Of a stretch of 18,127 nt of DNA, positions 9,341 through 15,748 are shown piece by piece. The stretch is from an uncultured Eubacteriales bacterium. Lineage in GTDB: Bacteria; Bacillota; Clostridia; Lachnospirales; Lachnospiraceae. How positions within the stretch are numbered: position 1 is the first letter of the stretch; each line of letters begins with the position of its first letter. A program made the position numbers and the translations under genes. The DNA lies in contig ONWL01000019.1 in assembly GCA_900321525.1 (NCBI GenBank), positions 1 through 18,127 of the forward strand, written 5' to 3'. The notes beneath the pieces were generated by a model that saw only the letters and a list, made by a program, of their open reading frames with translations, did not search any database and was not told where the DNA came from.

Positions 9341-9564
9341 GTGATTTTCCTCCTTGTCAGATTTTGGGCCGAAAAAACCTCTCTGAAGACAGAGAGGTGC
9401 ATAAGTCATATATCATATTAACTTATTCCCTCGGCAGGCGATTTCATCTTACGTCTTGCGACACCTGCTGTCTTCGGCAATATTTCTGTCCGTCCAGGAA
9501 AATGATCTTGTATCTCTTCCAAAAACTTCCAGATGCATGTCTCATCTTGCGATGACCATGCAAC
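9341..9564 (-). promoter_or_regulatory. L10-type leader RNA of rplJL
   Basis: About 220 bases of untranslated leader lie between the predicted start (about 9564) and rplJ. Just before the gene it contains a strong terminator hairpin. In Firmicutes the rplJL leader is a known autoregulatory RNA that binds the L10-L12 complex and controls read-through. Position and the attenuator support this identity. I did not confirm the kink-turn L10 site by folding. Confidence 0.65.
9371..9398 (-). terminator. attenuator hairpin in the rplJ leader
   Basis: On the minus strand ACCTCTCTG (9398-9390) pairs perfectly with CAGAGAGGT (9385-9377) around loop TCTT and is followed directly by a U-run (9377-9372). 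It lies about 31 bases before the rplJ start, where it would stop transcription unless an alternative fold forms. Confidence 0.85.
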
Positions 9565-9570
9565 CATCAC

Positions 9571-9599
9571 AATATAACACAGACCGACACACCTGTCAA
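9571..9599 (-). promoter_or_regulatory. predicted promoter of rplJ-rplL
   Basis: TTGACA (9594-9599, perfect -35) and TATATT (9571-9576) on the minus strand are separated by 17 bases. It is followed by the L10 leader. Confidence 0.8.
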
Positions 9600-9620
9600 G
9601 TGCTTTTTTCTTTTTATAAG

Positions 9621-9642
9621 AAAAAAATTGTGGGGTTACAAT
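9621..9642 (-). terminator. weak terminator-like hairpin before the rplJ promoter
   Basis: On the minus strand ATTGT and ACAAT flank AACCCC and are followed by seven T (9627-9621). The stem is only five mostly A/T pairs. It would end transcripts arriving from rplA and the small ORF just before the rplJ promoter. Confidence 0.4.
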
Positions 9643-9674
9643 ACATGTGTTACAACTAAACCAAAAACAAATTC

Positions 9675-9764
9675 TTATTCATCCTTATCACTTGATATTA
9701 CTGTAAATATAGCAACAAAAGCACATATGAAAGCCGCCCCAATGAATAATATAATACTTGACAT
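9675..9764 (-). CDS. possible 29-residue single-span membrane peptide
   Basis: I do not recognise this family. An ATG (9762-9764) follows a full AAGGAGG motif with only four bases between GGAGG and the start. It opens 29 sense codons ending in TAA. The product begins MSSIILFIGAAFICAF, continues with hydrophobic residues to about residue 23, and ends with charged SSDKDE. This pattern fits one transmembrane helix with an acidic tail. It sits between rplA and the rplJ promoter. The perfect ribosome binding site and clean hydrophobic segment argue for a real small protein. The short spacing and lack of known relatives argue for caution. Confidence 0.5.
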   Translation of the reverse strand: MSSIILFIGAAFICAFVAIFTVISSDKDE

Positions 9765-9866
9765 TTTGCCTCCTTATAACGAATATTCATCCACACCGTA
9801 ACAAACGTTTGACAAACCCACAGTTTGCAACAGAAAATTTCCTGTATGCTGCCAACAGATTCTTTC

Positions 9867-9954
9867 AAAAAAGGCGAAACCGACACCCGCTTCAGAATGC
9901 ATCAATTACATCTGTGTATTCTTTCTAGCAGGCACCCTGTAGGGTGCCGCCAGA
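9867..9954 (-). other. hairpins in the gap after rplA
   Basis: The 219-base gap between rplA and the small ORF holds a GC-rich inverted repeat at 9926-9954 (core GGCACCC-TGTA-GGGTGCC on the plus strand) with no U-run after it. Further on, GCGGGTGTCGGTTTCGCC (9890-9873) on the minus strand is followed by six T. Its stem is short and needs two wobble pairs, so it is only a weak terminator candidate. I see no other gene here. Confidence 0.4.
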
Positions 9955-9983
9955 AAATCAGTGTCGATCCCGCCATATGGATC

Positions 9984-10679
9984 TTATGCCATTAACTTTG
10001 TGGTATTTAACTTCACGCCAGGTCCCATAGTAGAAACCAGTGTAACGCTTCTTAAATACTGACCCTTTACTGCGCTTGGCTTAGCCTTGATCACTGCATC
10101 CATCAGTGCCTGGAAGTTCTCAGCCAGCTGCTCTTCTGTGAAAGAAGTCTTTCCGATCGGCACATGCACGATGTTGGTCTTGTCTAATCTGTACTCGATC
10201 TTACCTGCTTTGATCTCCTTAACAGCCTTCTCCACATCCATAGTTACGGTACCAGCCTTTGGATTTGGCATCAAGCCCTTCGGTCCAAGTACACGACCCA
10301 GACGACCTACAACACCCATCATGTTTGGAGTTGCAACTACAACGTCAAAATCTAACCAGCCTTCGTTCTGGATCTTCGGAACCAGTTCCTCTGCTCCTAC
10401 GAAATCAGCACCTGCTGCCAGAGCGGCATCTGCCTGCGGTCCCTTTGCAAATACCAGCACGCGAACCTTCTTACCAGTTCCGTTTGGCAGTACAACAGCA
10501 CCACGGATCTGCTGATCTGCATGACGGCCATCACAGCCTGTTCTGATGTGTAACTCTACAGTCTCATCAAACTTTGCAGAAGCAGTCTTCTTTACCAGTG
10601 CGATTGCCTCGTCTCTGTCATAAAGGGCTGTGCGGTCGATCAACTTTGCAGCCTCTGTATATTTCTTTCCTCTTTTCAT
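9984..10679 (-). CDS. rplA: 50S ribosomal protein L1
   Basis: L1 binds 23S rRNA at the mobile L1 stalk beside the E site and, in many bacteria, represses its own operon. The 231-residue product is full length. It shows MKRGKKYTEAAKLIDR at the start, the RNA-binding segment around HIRTGCDGRHADQQIRG, and GRLGRVLGPKGLMPNPKAGT, the strongest L1 signature. AGGAGG lies 8 bases before the ATG. rplA follows rplK by 64 bases, and no promoter is visible between them, so they share a transcript. Confidence 0.98.
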   Translation of the reverse strand: MKRGKKYTEAAKLIDRTALYDRDEAIALVKKTASAKFDETVELHIRTGCDGRHADQQIRGAVVLPNGTGKKVRVLVFAKGPQADAALAAGADFVGAEELVPKIQNEGWLDFDVVVATPNMMGVVGRLGRVLGPKGLMPNPKAGTVTMDVEKAVKEIKAGKIEYRLDKTNIVHVPIGKTSFTEEQLAENFQALMDAVIKAKPSAVKGQYLRSVTLVSTMGPGVKLNTTKLMA

Positions 10680-10743
10680 GATTCAAACCTCCTAGTGGTA
10701 TTGACGGAAATGGCGTCCACTTCCTTCCACATATTATTCAAAA

Positions 10744-11175
10744 TTAGTCAACAACCTTAATTCCCATACTTCTTGCAGTACCGGCGATCATGCTGATTGC
10801 AGCATCCAGACTACCTGCAGTCAGGTCTGGCATCTTCATCTCAGCGATCTTCTGTACTTCTGCTCTGGAAATTGTTGCAGCGACTTCCTTCTTGGAGTTT
10901 GCTGCACCAGACTTAATTCCGCAAGCCTTTAATAACAGGTTTGCAGCTGGTGGTGTCTTGGTTACGAAGCTAAAGCTTCTATCTGCATATACAGTGATTA
11001 CAACAGGAACGATCATACCTGCCAAATCAGGAGCAGATGTTCTTGCATTGAATTCCTTTGTAAACTGTACGATATTGACACCGTGCTGACCAAGAGCAGG
11101 ACCTACTGGGGGAGCTGGTGTAGCCTTGCCTGCTGGAATCTGTAATTTGATATAACCAGTTACTTTCTTTGCCAT
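10744..11175 (-). CDS. rplK: 50S ribosomal protein L11
   Basis: L11 forms the GTPase-associated centre with 23S rRNA and is the partner of thiopeptide antibiotics and RelA. The 143-residue product has the N-terminal domain with the proline-rich PAPPVGPALGQHGVNI motif and the C-terminal rRNA-binding domain ending SMGIKVVD. The ATG at 11173-11175 is chosen because AGGAGG lies 8 bases upstream and MAKKVTGYIKLQI is the usual family start. An in-frame GTG nine bases earlier is too close to that site. The segment NARTSAPDLAGMIVPVV fits the family. Confidence 0.98.
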   Translation of the reverse strand: MAKKVTGYIKLQIPAGKATPAPPVGPALGQHGVNIVQFTKEFNARTSAPDLAGMIVPVVITVYADRSFSFVTKTPPAANLLLKACGIKSGAANSKKEVAATISRAEVQKIAEMKMPDLTAGSLDAAISMIAGTARSMGIKVVD

Positions 11176-11448
11176 GATTGGCACCTCCTAAAATTCAATT
11201 TTGCCTGTTACCGGAACTGTCTCAAACAAAGACTGCGCCTCCATCCAAACAGTTCTTAACCCGGCAACTGTCATCTGACGATGACTCGCAACACTGAAGT
11301 GTTGTGGTAATTGCGGGAGCATGTATTTGCCTGAAACACATCAAATGTCTCTTCCCTCCCACGCTCTGGTCTTAGAAAACGAATCATTCTCCAGTAATTC
11401 TCTCACTCCGGAAAATCTCAGTCTTTTTCTAAAACCGGATACTCATTG
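11176..11448 (-). promoter_or_regulatory. nusG-rplK intergenic leader with alternative stems
   Basis: This 273-base gap has no gene I accept. On the minus strand a hairpin CAACAC-TTCA-GTGTTG (11304-11289) is followed by ACAGTT (11271-11266), AACTGT (11254-11249) and a second ACAGTT (11220-11215). The middle element can pair with either flank, giving two exclusive stems. The flanks also share GACAGTT followed by CCGG. Upstream of rplK, L1-binding control sites are known in several bacteria. A GGATGG next to the stem would suit such a site, but I could not confirm it. Confidence 0.35.
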
Positions 11449-11982
11449 TTACTTCTTCTTCACCTGGGTAAAATCCAACTCAACTGCTGTCTCTCTTCCA
11501 AATACATCCACATAAATGGTGACTGTGTGCTTGGCAGGATTGATCGCCTGTACTGTACTTTCCCTGTCTGCCCATGCACCTGCAGTGACAATCACGGTAT
11601 CTCCCACCTCAAAGTCAACCTGTACCGGAACAGACTTACTTTCTCCAGATGAAACAAGTCCCATACTGCGGACTTCTGCTTCTGTCAATGGCACTGGCTT
11701 GGAACCCGGTCCGACAAAACCGGTCACGCCTCTGGTATTACGGACAACATACCAGGTATCATCATTCATCACCATATGCAGCAGCACATAACCCGGAAAT
11801 ACTTTTTCCTGAGCCTGCTGAATCTGGCCATTCTTCACACGTTCCACATCCTGAAGCGGAACGGTTACCTCTAAGATCTGATCTTCAAGATGACGGTTCT
11901 CAATCGTCTTTTCGATGTCAACCTTTACCTTGTTCTCATATCCTGAGTACGTATGTGCAACATACCACTGCGCTTCTTCCAT
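11449..11982 (-). CDS. nusG: transcription termination/antitermination factor NusG
   Basis: NusG binds RNA polymerase and affects pausing, Rho-dependent termination and coupling to the ribosome. The 177-residue product has the NGN domain at about residues 1-115 (WYVAHTYSGYENKVK; FPGYVLLHMVMND) with TRGVTGFVG, then the KOW domain at about 124-177 (FEVGDTVIVTAGAWADRES; VFGRETAVELDFTQV). The ATG at 11980-11982 is chosen over the adjacent GTG because a GAGAGG site lies 8 bases upstream of it. It follows secE by 14 bases, the classic secE-nusG order. Confidence 0.97.
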   Translation of the reverse strand: MEEAQWYVAHTYSGYENKVKVDIEKTIENRHLEDQILEVTVPLQDVERVKNGQIQQAQEKVFPGYVLLHMVMNDDTWYVVRNTRGVTGFVGPGSKPVPLTEAEVRSMGLVSSGESKSVPVQVDFEVGDTVIVTAGAWADRESTVQAINPAKHTVTIYVDVFGRETAVELDFTQVKKK

Positions 11983-11996
11983 CACTCATACCTCTC

Positions 11997-12236
11997 TTAC
12001 TTCACCAGAATTCCTACACCAAATCTCATGATCGCATCTAAGATTGCGATAATCAAACACAGGACTACGGAAACGGCTAAAGCAACCCCCGTCTCTTTCG
12101 TAAGAGTCTCTCTGCTTGGCCAGATGATCTTGCCAAACTCAGCAGAAACACCACGGAAGAATCCAGCGATTTTCTGAAATACGTTCTTCTTTTCGCCGTC
12201 TTTTGGAGCCTTAGATTTCTTTTCGTTTTCTCCCAT
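11997..12236 (-). CDS. secE: preprotein translocase subunit SecE
   Basis: SecE clamps the two halves of SecY in the protein-export channel. The 79-residue product is the short single-span form typical of Gram-positive bacteria. It has a charged cytoplasmic N-terminus (GENEKKSKAPKDGEKK), an amphipathic helix containing the family motif AEFGKIIWPSRE, and one transmembrane helix at about residues 47-76 (GVALAVSVVLCLIIAI). The ATG at 12234-12236 has AAGGAG 8 bases upstream; an earlier GTG in the same frame is too close to that site. It lies between rpmG and nusG. Confidence 0.97.
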   Translation of the reverse strand: MGENEKKSKAPKDGEKKNVFQKIAGFFRGVSAEFGKIIWPSRETLTKETGVALAVSVVLCLIIAILDAIMRFGVGILVK

Positions 12237-12263
12237 AATGGCCACTCCTTATCCGAACCAAAA

Positions 12264-12413
12264 TTACTTGGTTTCCTTGTGATTGGTGTGCTTCTTGCAG
12301 AACTTACAATACTTCTTGGTTTCCATTCTCTCAGGATGGTTCTTCTTTTCCTTCGTCATGTTGTAGTTACGCTGCTTGCACTCTGTACACGCTAAAGTGA
12401 TTCTAACTCGCAC
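12264..12413 (-). CDS. rpmG: 50S ribosomal protein L33 (zinc type)
   Basis: L33 is a small protein of the large ribosomal subunit near the E site. Its 49 codons match the usual length. Cys residues at 9, 12, 36 and 39 form the two CxxC pairs of the zinc-binding version (ACTEC; YCKFC), in contrast to the zinc-free paralogues used during zinc limitation. The start is GTG (12411-12413), with GGAGG exactly 8 bases upstream. An overlapping ATG a few bases earlier is out of frame. It is the first gene of the rpmG-secE-nusG-rplK-rplA unit. Confidence 0.96.
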   Translation of the reverse strand: MRVRITLACTECKQRNYNMTKEKKNHPERMETKKYCKFCKKHTNHKETK

Positions 12414-12535
12414 GACATCCACCTCCAATAATTATTGCGTCATAGCTGTCCTGACCGCTGCCCATTCCAACACTCTGTTGATCCATAGCCTGAAATTGTG
12501 CACGCAAAAAAGACAACGTCTACACACGCCTTTGT

Positions 12536-12564
12536 ACTATAACACAGAAAAAGCCTTGCGTCAA
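12536..12564 (-). promoter_or_regulatory. predicted promoter of rpmG-secE-nusG-rplKA
   Basis: TTGACG (12559-12564) and TATAGT (12536-12541) on the minus strand are separated by 17 bases. The predicted start near 12529 gives a leader of about 115 bases. That leader includes AGAC-GTT-GTCT followed by six T, a short terminator-like hairpin. The promoter begins about 47 bases after the stop of the upstream nucleotidyltransferase gene, and I see no strong terminator between them. Confidence 0.75.
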
Positions 12565-12610
12565 GCGGTTTTTCGCCTGTTTTCGCAAAGCCTGTTCTCT
12601 TATTTTTCCT

Positions 12611-13675
12611 TTATTTTTCCTTTATTTTCCCCACTGCATCCAATTCCATTTTGATATACTTGCGTTTATGGAATACCGCTGTCACGATCCGTTTCACATA
12701 AACTGCCGGGATCAGGATCGGATAGCGTTCGGCCGTCTTGCTATATGCCCGAATCCGCCTGCCGTCCGGGAACAACCGCCGAAGCAGATAACGGCCTTTC
12801 GCCCCCCAGGTGTCCCGTTCCTTCCGGGAAAGAGAATCCAACGCCACCGGCTCTGTAGCAGACAGCAGCGATTCGCTCAAAGTCCGGAGTGTCCGGTCAA
12901 AGTCCAGCATGCCCAGTTTCTCCAACTCCCCGTCAATGTAATCCCAGTGCAGCACCTCTGCCTGTGTATGCCGGAACACATAGTTGTCTGTAATCGTACG
13001 GATCCCCGTCCCTCTTGCACTGTAATGCTTGTATGCATGGGCAGTCACATAAATATATAAATCATCGGCTGTATAATGCCAGCCATACCCATTGTCCGGA
13101 TCTTTCTGGAGTTTTGCTTTTGCGTTGTCAAAATAAGCCGCCAGCTGCTCATCATGGTATTTTCTTGCGAACAGCCCCACATGGAGTTCAAAATTATACA
13201 CCGGCTTTTTCAAGTAGGTATCATGTACTGCCTCGCCTTCCTCATCCAGTTCATATCCCCGATCCTTCATATACGCCTGCATAGTTTTCCGTCCGGCAGG
13301 ATCAAACAGCAAATCATTATCTGCCATCTCCCGCATCCCGTAACCGGGATAAAAATCCTGAATCAGAATTCCTTTCAAAGGCGCATACCAGATCCCCTGT
13401 TCCTCCATATAAGAAATGATCTGGGCCCGTTCTGCATCAAACAGCATCCGCCTGCAGATGGCAAAATCCTTTGCATGCTTCCACTGATCCCAGTTTTTCA
13501 CCACCTCTTCCGGATGGGCAGATACCTGTTCCAATGCCATGGCGATCATCGCCGTCATCTTGTGGGCATGGGCCATTTTCCACAACGCCTCCATATCCAT
13601 GGAAGCCACCTGCTGGGCATCCGGCGCCGCACCATGCATGGCACATGCTGCCAGATAACAAAAATCAGTTATCAT
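12611..13675 (-). CDS. NTP_transf_5-type nucleotidyltransferase family protein
   Basis: The 354-residue product has the pattern of the uncharacterised nucleotidyltransferase family 5. APLKG (residues 98-102) is followed by R115 and the metal-binding pair D119 and D121 in MADNDLLF, and a third acidic residue lies in FELHVGL (E163). These are the expected catalytic positions and all are kept. The second half (about 195-300) is helical in character, and the C-terminus is basic. The ATG follows AGGAGG by 8 bases. Proteins of this family occur in paeninodin-type lasso peptide clusters, often with an HPr-kinase-like protein and a PqqD-like protein, as here. The substrate is unknown; nucleotidylation or further modification of a peptide is an inference. 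It is the last gene of the cluster. Confidence 0.8.
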   Translation of the reverse strand: MITDFCYLAACAMHGAAPDAQQVASMDMEALWKMAHAHKMTAMIAMALEQVSAHPEEVVKNWDQWKHAKDFAICRRMLFDAERAQIISYMEEQGIWYAPLKGILIQDFYPGYGMREMADNDLLFDPAGRKTMQAYMKDRGYELDEEGEAVHDTYLKKPVYNFELHVGLFARKYHDEQLAAYFDNAKAKLQKDPDNGYGWHYTADDLYIYVTAHAYKHYSARGTGIRTITDNYVFRHTQAEVLHWDYIDGELEKLGMLDFDRTLRTLSESLLSATEPVALDSLSRKERDTWGAKGRYLLRRLFPDGRRIRAYSKTAERYPILIPAVYVKRIVTAVFHKRKYIKMELDAVGKIKEK

Positions 13676-13773
13676 CAGATTGTCCTCCTGTTTCCCTCTT
13701 TTGTTCCTTCATCCCTGATCCAGTTCCTTATTCTAATCATTTTTCTGAAATTCCTTAGCTGTTGATCCGTTTC

Positions 13774-13864
13774 AGCCATTCAACAAATTCCTTATTCCGA
13801 TCGCCTTTCACAAAACTCTTTAGATGTTAGTATTCATTAGCCATTCAACACGTTCCTTATCCGG
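13774..13864 (-). repeat. two imperfect direct repeats after the S26-type gene
   Basis: 13774-13799 and 13839-13864 share AGCCATTCAACA-nn-TTCCTTAT-CCG on the plus strand, with one indel and few mismatches. A shorter partial copy (TTCCTTATTC) lies at 13724-13733. Read on the minus strand, each full copy opens a short frame with KExVEWL followed by five residues and a stop (stops at 13820-13822 and 13755-13757). Neither frame has a good start or ribosome binding site. They may be remnants of a duplicated 3' gene end. The rest of the gap 13676-13865 is empty. Confidence 0.5.
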
Positions 13865-13865
13865 C

Positions 13866-14303
13866 TCATCTTCTCTGGAATTTCCTGCGAATCCGCTTTG
13901 GCAGTGCCCGACACCACAGCCTGACAGCACGCAGCCAAAAGAAATCGCACTGTTTGTGTACATACGCAAGATAGTCCGGATCTGTAACCGATATGGTTTT
14001 TCCGTCCCGAATGATTCCGGTCATCACCCCGATGATATGACGGTCTGTAATCCCATACTCCCTCTGCCATCGGTTGTCCCCGCAAATCACATAATCCTGC
14101 TCTCTCACCTGCAAAATCCGGTGCAGCACATATTGTCCGCTATCCCGCCGATACAGCGGCACATCATACCGCTTCAATCTGCCTTCCGGTTTCTTCACGA
14201 TGACCAGATCCCTCTTCTGCCGCAGCAGGGGCATCATACTGTCCCCCACCACCGTATAGATCAATTCTTCATGTTCCTGTAAATATTCTTCAAACGTTGC
14301 CAT
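13866..14303 (-). CDS. S26-type (SipW-like) Ser/His signal-peptidase family protein, small
   Basis: The 145-residue product resembles the catalytic core of S26 signal peptidases. VGDSMMP (residues 19-25) holds the candidate nucleophile Ser22. VLHRI (59-63) puts His61 where Lys stands in ordinary bacterial type I enzymes, as in SipW and ER-type peptidases. CGDN (74-77) matches the last conserved box. There is no N-terminal membrane anchor. Instead the C-terminus (about 121-145) is aromatic and then strongly basic, which suits membrane contact. The ATG has AAGGAG 5 bases upstream. Sitting among RiPP-type genes, it may cleave the leader of the 42-residue peptide; that is inference. An S24-like repressor is less likely because no DNA-binding domain is present. 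The 178-base gap upstream (14304-14481) shows nothing. Confidence 0.72.
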   Translation of the reverse strand: MATFEEYLQEHEELIYTVVGDSMMPLLRQKRDLVIVKKPEGRLKRYDVPLYRRDSGQYVLHRILQVREQDYVICGDNRWQREYGITDRHIIGVMTGIIRDGKTISVTDPDYLAYVHKQCDFFWLRAVRLWCRALPKRIRRKFQRR

Positions 14304-14481
14304 CTTCGCTCCTTCACGCGCCTGCCTTCTGCCTCTGTTGAAGCAGACGATTGTAAACTGGCAAAACCAGATACCTTTCCCCCAAATTTATGTTTGTACA
14401 AAGAAGAACCCCTCTCTATGCGCCGGCCGCTCTCGCTCTGTACAACCCATTTTGCGGTCGTCTATCCATTCGCTCCACAGA

Positions 14482-14742
14482 TCATTCTGCGATGGCATTG
14501 ATGCTGCGCAGCGTTTCTAAGATCCGCTCCACATCCTGCGCAATCACTTCCTGGGGTGCATCGTACTTTGCCGTCATAGCCGCTACGATCTCTTCTTTTG
14601 TCGTCTCCTTTTTCAGCGCATCTACAATAAACGCTGCCGTTGCATTGCTGCGCACCAAACCGGCAAAACCGGTGGTTCCAGTACCCACCATCACCTGTTC
14701 TCCATTTGTCTCATGGGTAATAAATCCTTCTTTCAGTCTCAT
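14482..14742 (-). CDS. PqqD-like RiPP recognition element protein
   Basis: This 86-residue protein has the PqqD pattern. A beta-rich N-terminal part (LKEGFITHETNGEQVMVG) is followed by NATAAFIVDALKKETTKEEIVAAM, the LW/ILxxL-type helix region with the TxEEIV turn, and an acidic helix (VIAQDVERILETLRSINAI). In RiPP pathways such proteins grip the leader peptide and present it to the modifying enzymes; in lasso systems this is B1. The ATG at 14740-14742 has AAGGAG 9 bases upstream; a TTG two codons earlier is less likely. It starts 18 bases after the kinase-like gene, so both are cotranscribed. Confidence 0.82.
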   Translation of the reverse strand: MRLKEGFITHETNGEQVMVGTGTTGFAGLVRSNATAAFIVDALKKETTKEEIVAAMTAKYDAPQEVIAQDVERILETLRSINAIAE

Positions 14743-14760
14743 CGTCAATCTCTCCTTTTC

Positions 14761-15537
14761 CTATCTTTTCTCCTCTTGTGACTGCATTCCTTCGTATGCC
14801 ACTTTCGCCGCTTCCGGGGATAAATTACACCCTAAATGATACAGTTCCACCTGTCCCGTCAACCGGTCTAACAGCTGCAAAGTCTCCACCATAGCCGCCG
14901 GGTTCGCCGGACGATAGGTCTGCTGCAGCAGCCGGGGATACAACTCCCTGGCCGGCACCGTCTCTATATGGTTTTCCCTAGCTCGCTCCAACAGGCAGAC
15001 TGCTTTTAAGGGCGCAGCAAGATTGTTTCCCAAGCGATGCTTGCCATTCCACGGGGTTCCATACACCGTCACACCCTCTCTGGTCACGCGAATCAGGGGC
15101 TTGTCATCATTGACCATCACTGCCCGTTCTCCAAAATAGTTTCTCCAAAAGCGGGTGTGGGTAGATTTCCCGGTACCGCTCTTTGCCGTAAACAGGTATA
15201 CCTCTCCATCTACTGCAATGGCAGAACCATGGAATAAAATGGTGTCAAAAAAGGGCATCTGCTCTGCAATCTTCCGGTAAACCGCCAGCGTTTCCAGATA
15301 AGGCTCTGAAAAATGCCGCACTGGAATTCCTTCCACTTCATCCTCTCTGGCAGACTTTTCCTGCTCATATTGGATATCCTCCGGCGTAATGGTGACAGTA
15401 AGATCCGGCATCCCATCTGTCGTCTCTCCCATTCCCTCTTCTGCCACATAGTCTTTGCAAAACTCTTTTGTCTCTGGGTACAGCGCCAAAACCCGTATTC
15501 TCCGCTCTGCCAGTATCATATCAAATGTCAAATTCAT
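14761..15537 (-). CDS. HPr-kinase-like ATPase of RiPP type
   Basis: The 258-residue protein has the core of HPr kinase-like proteins. HGSAI (about 103-107) is followed by a P-loop, AKSGTGKST (about 118-126), then VMVNDDKP (about 140-147) with the acidic pair, and GTPWNGKH (about 160-167). True HprK has an additional N-terminal domain and a different context. Here the first 80 residues are acidic and not recognised. Proteins of this kind in paeninodin-like lasso clusters phosphorylate a Ser of the precursor. The next gene is PqqD-like and a small peptide gene lies just upstream, so phosphorylation of that peptide is a reasonable guess. Two adjacent ATGs exist; the second (15535-15537) is preferred because the AAGGAG site nearly touches the first. 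Confidence 0.78.
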   Translation of the reverse strand: MNLTFDMILAERRIRVLALYPETKEFCKDYVAEEGMGETTDGMPDLTVTITPEDIQYEQEKSAREDEVEGIPVRHFSEPYLETLAVYRKIAEQMPFFDTILFHGSAIAVDGEVYLFTAKSGTGKSTHTRFWRNYFGERAVMVNDDKPLIRVTREGVTVYGTPWNGKHRLGNNLAAPLKAVCLLERARENHIETVPARELYPRLLQQTYRPANPAAMVETLQLLDRLTGQVELYHLGCNLSPEAAKVAYEGMQSQEEKR

Positions 15538-15572
15538 CATTCTCCTTCTTTCCCCTATCTCTGCTACTCATA

Positions 15573-15602
15573 ACTGTATCACAACTTGATACACAACGTC
15601 AA
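15573..15602 (-). promoter_or_regulatory. predicted promoter with operator-like palindrome before the kinase-like gene
   Basis: TTGACG (15597-15602) and TACAGT (15573-15578) on the minus strand are 18 bases apart. A perfect inverted repeat TGTATCA-N5-TGATACA (15575-15593) overlaps the -10 box and fills the spacer, which is where a repressor would bind. The promoter would drive the kinase, PqqD-like, S26 and nucleotidyltransferase genes. Confidence 0.6.
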
Positions 15603-15610
15603 ACCATTTT

Positions 15611-15672
15611 CCATTCTCCTGCTGCGCTCTGCCCTTATGCCCAAAGAAAGGCACAGCGTAAAAGGAGAATGG
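15611..15672 (-). repeat. long imperfect inverted repeat between peptide and kinase genes
   Basis: CCATTCTCCT (15611-15620) is the exact complement of AGGAGAATGG (15663-15672). Inside, CGCTCTGCC (15625-15633) pairs with GGCACAGCG (15650-15658) with one mismatch. The terminal repeats and internal symmetry resemble a small palindromic insertion (MITE-like) or a large RNA hairpin. Confidence 0.6.
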
Positions 15673-15700
15673 CAGGCATTGCCATGTGGCAACGCCTGCC
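15671..15700 (-). terminator. strong hairpin after the 42-codon peptide gene
   Basis: GGCAGGCATTGCC (15671-15683) pairs with GGCAACGCCTGCC (15688-15700) around a 4-base loop. The single mismatch becomes a G-U wobble in the minus-strand RNA, giving a 13-pair stem. Only a mixed C/T run (ATTCTCCTTTT) follows, so termination would be partial. A leaky terminator here would allow more peptide than enzyme mRNA. Confidence 0.55.
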
Positions 15701-15748
15701 TGATTTCCTTTTCTGTATGAATTGATTTTCAATACAACAAAGTCATAC

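Noticed and set aside
9698..9886. 62-codon minus-strand frame overlapping the small membrane ORF
   Set aside because: It has no ribosome binding site and is out of frame with the 29-codon ORF that has a perfect AAGGAGG.
11222..11341. 39-codon minus-strand frame starting MCFRQIHAP in the rplK leader
   Set aside because: The nearest Shine-Dalgarno-like GGGAGGG is too far upstream and the frame overlaps the stems of the leader; composition is not protein-like.
14304..14481. A short frame MDRRPQNG in the gap after the PqqD-like gene
   Set aside because: It has only 17 codons, a weak ribosome binding site and no recognisable features.
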